Source of the DNA: Luscinia megarhynchos
Taxonomy: Eukaryota; Chordata; Aves; Passeriformes; Turdidae
Direction of reading: 5' to 3'
NCBI GenBank assembly: GCA_034336665.1
Contig: JAPFBE010000003.1
Span: 64,833,352 to 64,897,351 of the forward strand
DNA: 64,000 bases
Position numbers and translations under genes: made by a program. This document shows, piece by piece, positions 62,531 through 64,000 of this stretch. The notes below the pieces were generated by a model. It had not been told where the DNA came from, searched no databases, and worked only from the letters and a program-made list of their open reading frames with translations. Within the stretch, counting starts at the first letter, position 1, and each line of letters opens with the position of its first letter.

Positions 62531-64000
62531 GTAAGGAAATAAGGAAAGTGATTTCTGAGCATGGCTGGGGAGAATCCAGCATAGCCGTTGTCCAATAGCC
62601 TGCTGCCCTTCTGATCCCTTGTGTGTGTGTAGAGCCATAGGCTAGAAGAGCCTGGCTACAATCCTTGTGTTTGTAAAACACCCTGAAGTGAAATCCAACT
62701 GTTCTGTGCCAGTCAAAATGCTAAGTATACTGAGAACTAGTTTTTCCTTGGGGGAAAAAACCAGGGGTTTCTCTCCTTTTTCACAAAACTTTTTGGTTGG
62801 TTGGTTTTTTTACTTTCTTTTTCCAAATGTTTCACAACTGAAAGACAATGTCAAAAGAAATCTCTTTTGTTCCTAGCTCACTGTGGGCATTATGTCACTT
62901 GCACAACCTACAGACTGCTTTGATTTTGAAGCAAGGTGAAAGAATGCACTGTGGAATTTAGCTGTTTTATCACAGCCTTGTGCAGTGAAGATACTATCAG
63001 AACCAAGGCAATGTGAGACCTGCCAGTCACTTTCCTGGAAGAGAGTTGATAGTAGCTGTAGGTTCCCCCTAGTTATCCTGAATGGAGTAATCTACAATAT
63101 TCCTAAGCATCCAGAGCTAAGCTAATGGCTATGTTACTGCTGTAACCCTCTGATAAAATATTACTTCTTCAACCCGAAAGCTCCACATGCTGATTTAATT
63201 AATTTTATCTGTTTAAAAGAAATAAGACAGATGTCTTTGTATTTACTGCTGTTTTCTAAACTGTGGTCAGTTGTCAATGAAAGCATCCCTGAGGCAGTAC
63301 TCTGTATCTCAGACTTGTTTATAAACAGAATTTGAACACAAGCTTTTTCTGCCTGTTCAGTTTTCAAACAGATATAATTCGTGCCTCTCAAAATAAGGGG
63401 ATTATGTACAGAATTGGCAGTGCTTGACTTTAGGAGCTGGTGCAGACCTGATTCCCCAGATACCCAGATCAGAAATAGCTGTAGCATGACCTGACTCCCT
63501 TCTAGCCTGCAGACCCTTCTTCATATCTGATATCTGCCAGGGAGCTGAGGAATTGTGCATGTCCAAGTCTTACCTCTGTCTATGGGTTTCTGCCATGACT
63601 TGTTTACAGACACAGGAGCTGACTGTGATCTTGCAGTGTAGGGACAGCCAGTGAGCAGCAGCTTGGAGCCTCAGGGTAGTGTCATGGTTTTCATCATCCC
63701 ATACACAGAGAGTAAAGATGTGAGTTCCAGTGGGCAAGCTGGTGCTAAAATCTTCTTGAATGCAATGTCTTCCCCACCTGTTTGTTCTTGCTCTCAAGGC
63801 TTCTTAATGAATCATTAATAAGTCACTGGAGAGGGAACAAAGAGTCTTCCAAATAAATTATACATTGGTGATGTGAGGGCGTCTGTTTAGATGGATGATA
63901 CCAGTTTACATTGGATTTGCATTTGCTGTAAGGCTGTCTCTTCATTGGTAACTTTCCTAAACTTTCTTTCTCACCACTGATGCTTCGCTCTCCACAGTGA
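62531..64000 (+). other. DCLK1: DCLK1 intron (partial), downstream of the exon at 62436
   Basis: Begins at the GTAAGG donor. No DCLK1 kinase exon (family peptide starting SSQHGG) and no alternative C-terminal exon (family peptide starting DLYRPL) can be read in it. It ends with an acceptor-like sequence, CTCTCCACAG at 63988-63997, three bases before the window edge. Apart from short GT and A/T runs I see nothing else. Confidence 0.85.

Noticed and set aside
1..64000. Search for tRNA, rRNA, CRISPR arrays, bacterial operons or intact viral genes
   Set aside because: Nothing of the kind was seen by eye. The window is vertebrate intron sequence with LINE fragments; small RNAs cannot be excluded without a covariance-model search.

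Overview
The window is vertebrate intronic DNA, most likely from a bird. It is AT-rich and has no long reading frames. It carries several fragments of CR1 LINE retrotransposons with the typical avian CR1 3' end, and one of these runs into a long ATTCT pentamer array. The species cannot be named from the sequence.

The one gene supported is DCLK1 (doublecortin-like kinase 1), on the + strand. Three internal coding exons are present: 12567-12666, 49578-49694 and 62436-62530. All have canonical splice sites, and their phases chain correctly (0 to 1, 1 to 1, 1 to 0). They encode the end of the second doublecortin (microtubule-binding) domain followed by the Ser/Pro-rich linker that precedes the kinase domain. 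The peptides fit DCLK1 better than DCLK2 or DCX. Upstream exons (start codon, first DCX domain) and downstream exons (kinase or alternative C-termini) lie outside the window.

The most important element is easy to miss. At 61180-61531 lies a compact internal promoter with a 19-nucleotide coding first exon: a TATA box at 61180, a 5' leader, and an ATG at 61513 encoding MLELIE, followed directly by a GTAAGT donor. It splices in frame onto the exon at 62436. This matches the known N-terminus of the short DCLK1 products (kinase without DCX domains, and the CARP peptide). Local CpG enrichment, an AP-1 site, a CRE-like site and up to four upstream ORFs surround it.

Layout: 1-12566 intron with two CR1 copies (6.4 kb sense, 11.6 kb antisense); 12567-12666 exon; 12667-49577 intron of 36.9 kb with CR1 fragments at 28.1, 45.6 and 45.9-47.2 kb and probable ancient CR1-like remnants at 15.5 and 40.9 kb; 49578-49694 exon; 49695-62435 intron with a 1.2-kb CR1 ending in 48 pentamers, then the short-isoform promoter; 62436-62530 exon; 62531-64000 intron ending in a splice-acceptor-like sequence.

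The long ORFs in the introns (up to 178 codons) look like chance or repeat-derived frames. Several exon-like segments with good splice signals lie at 43-48 kb and at 60.2 kb. I list them as low-confidence pseudoexon candidates, not genes.
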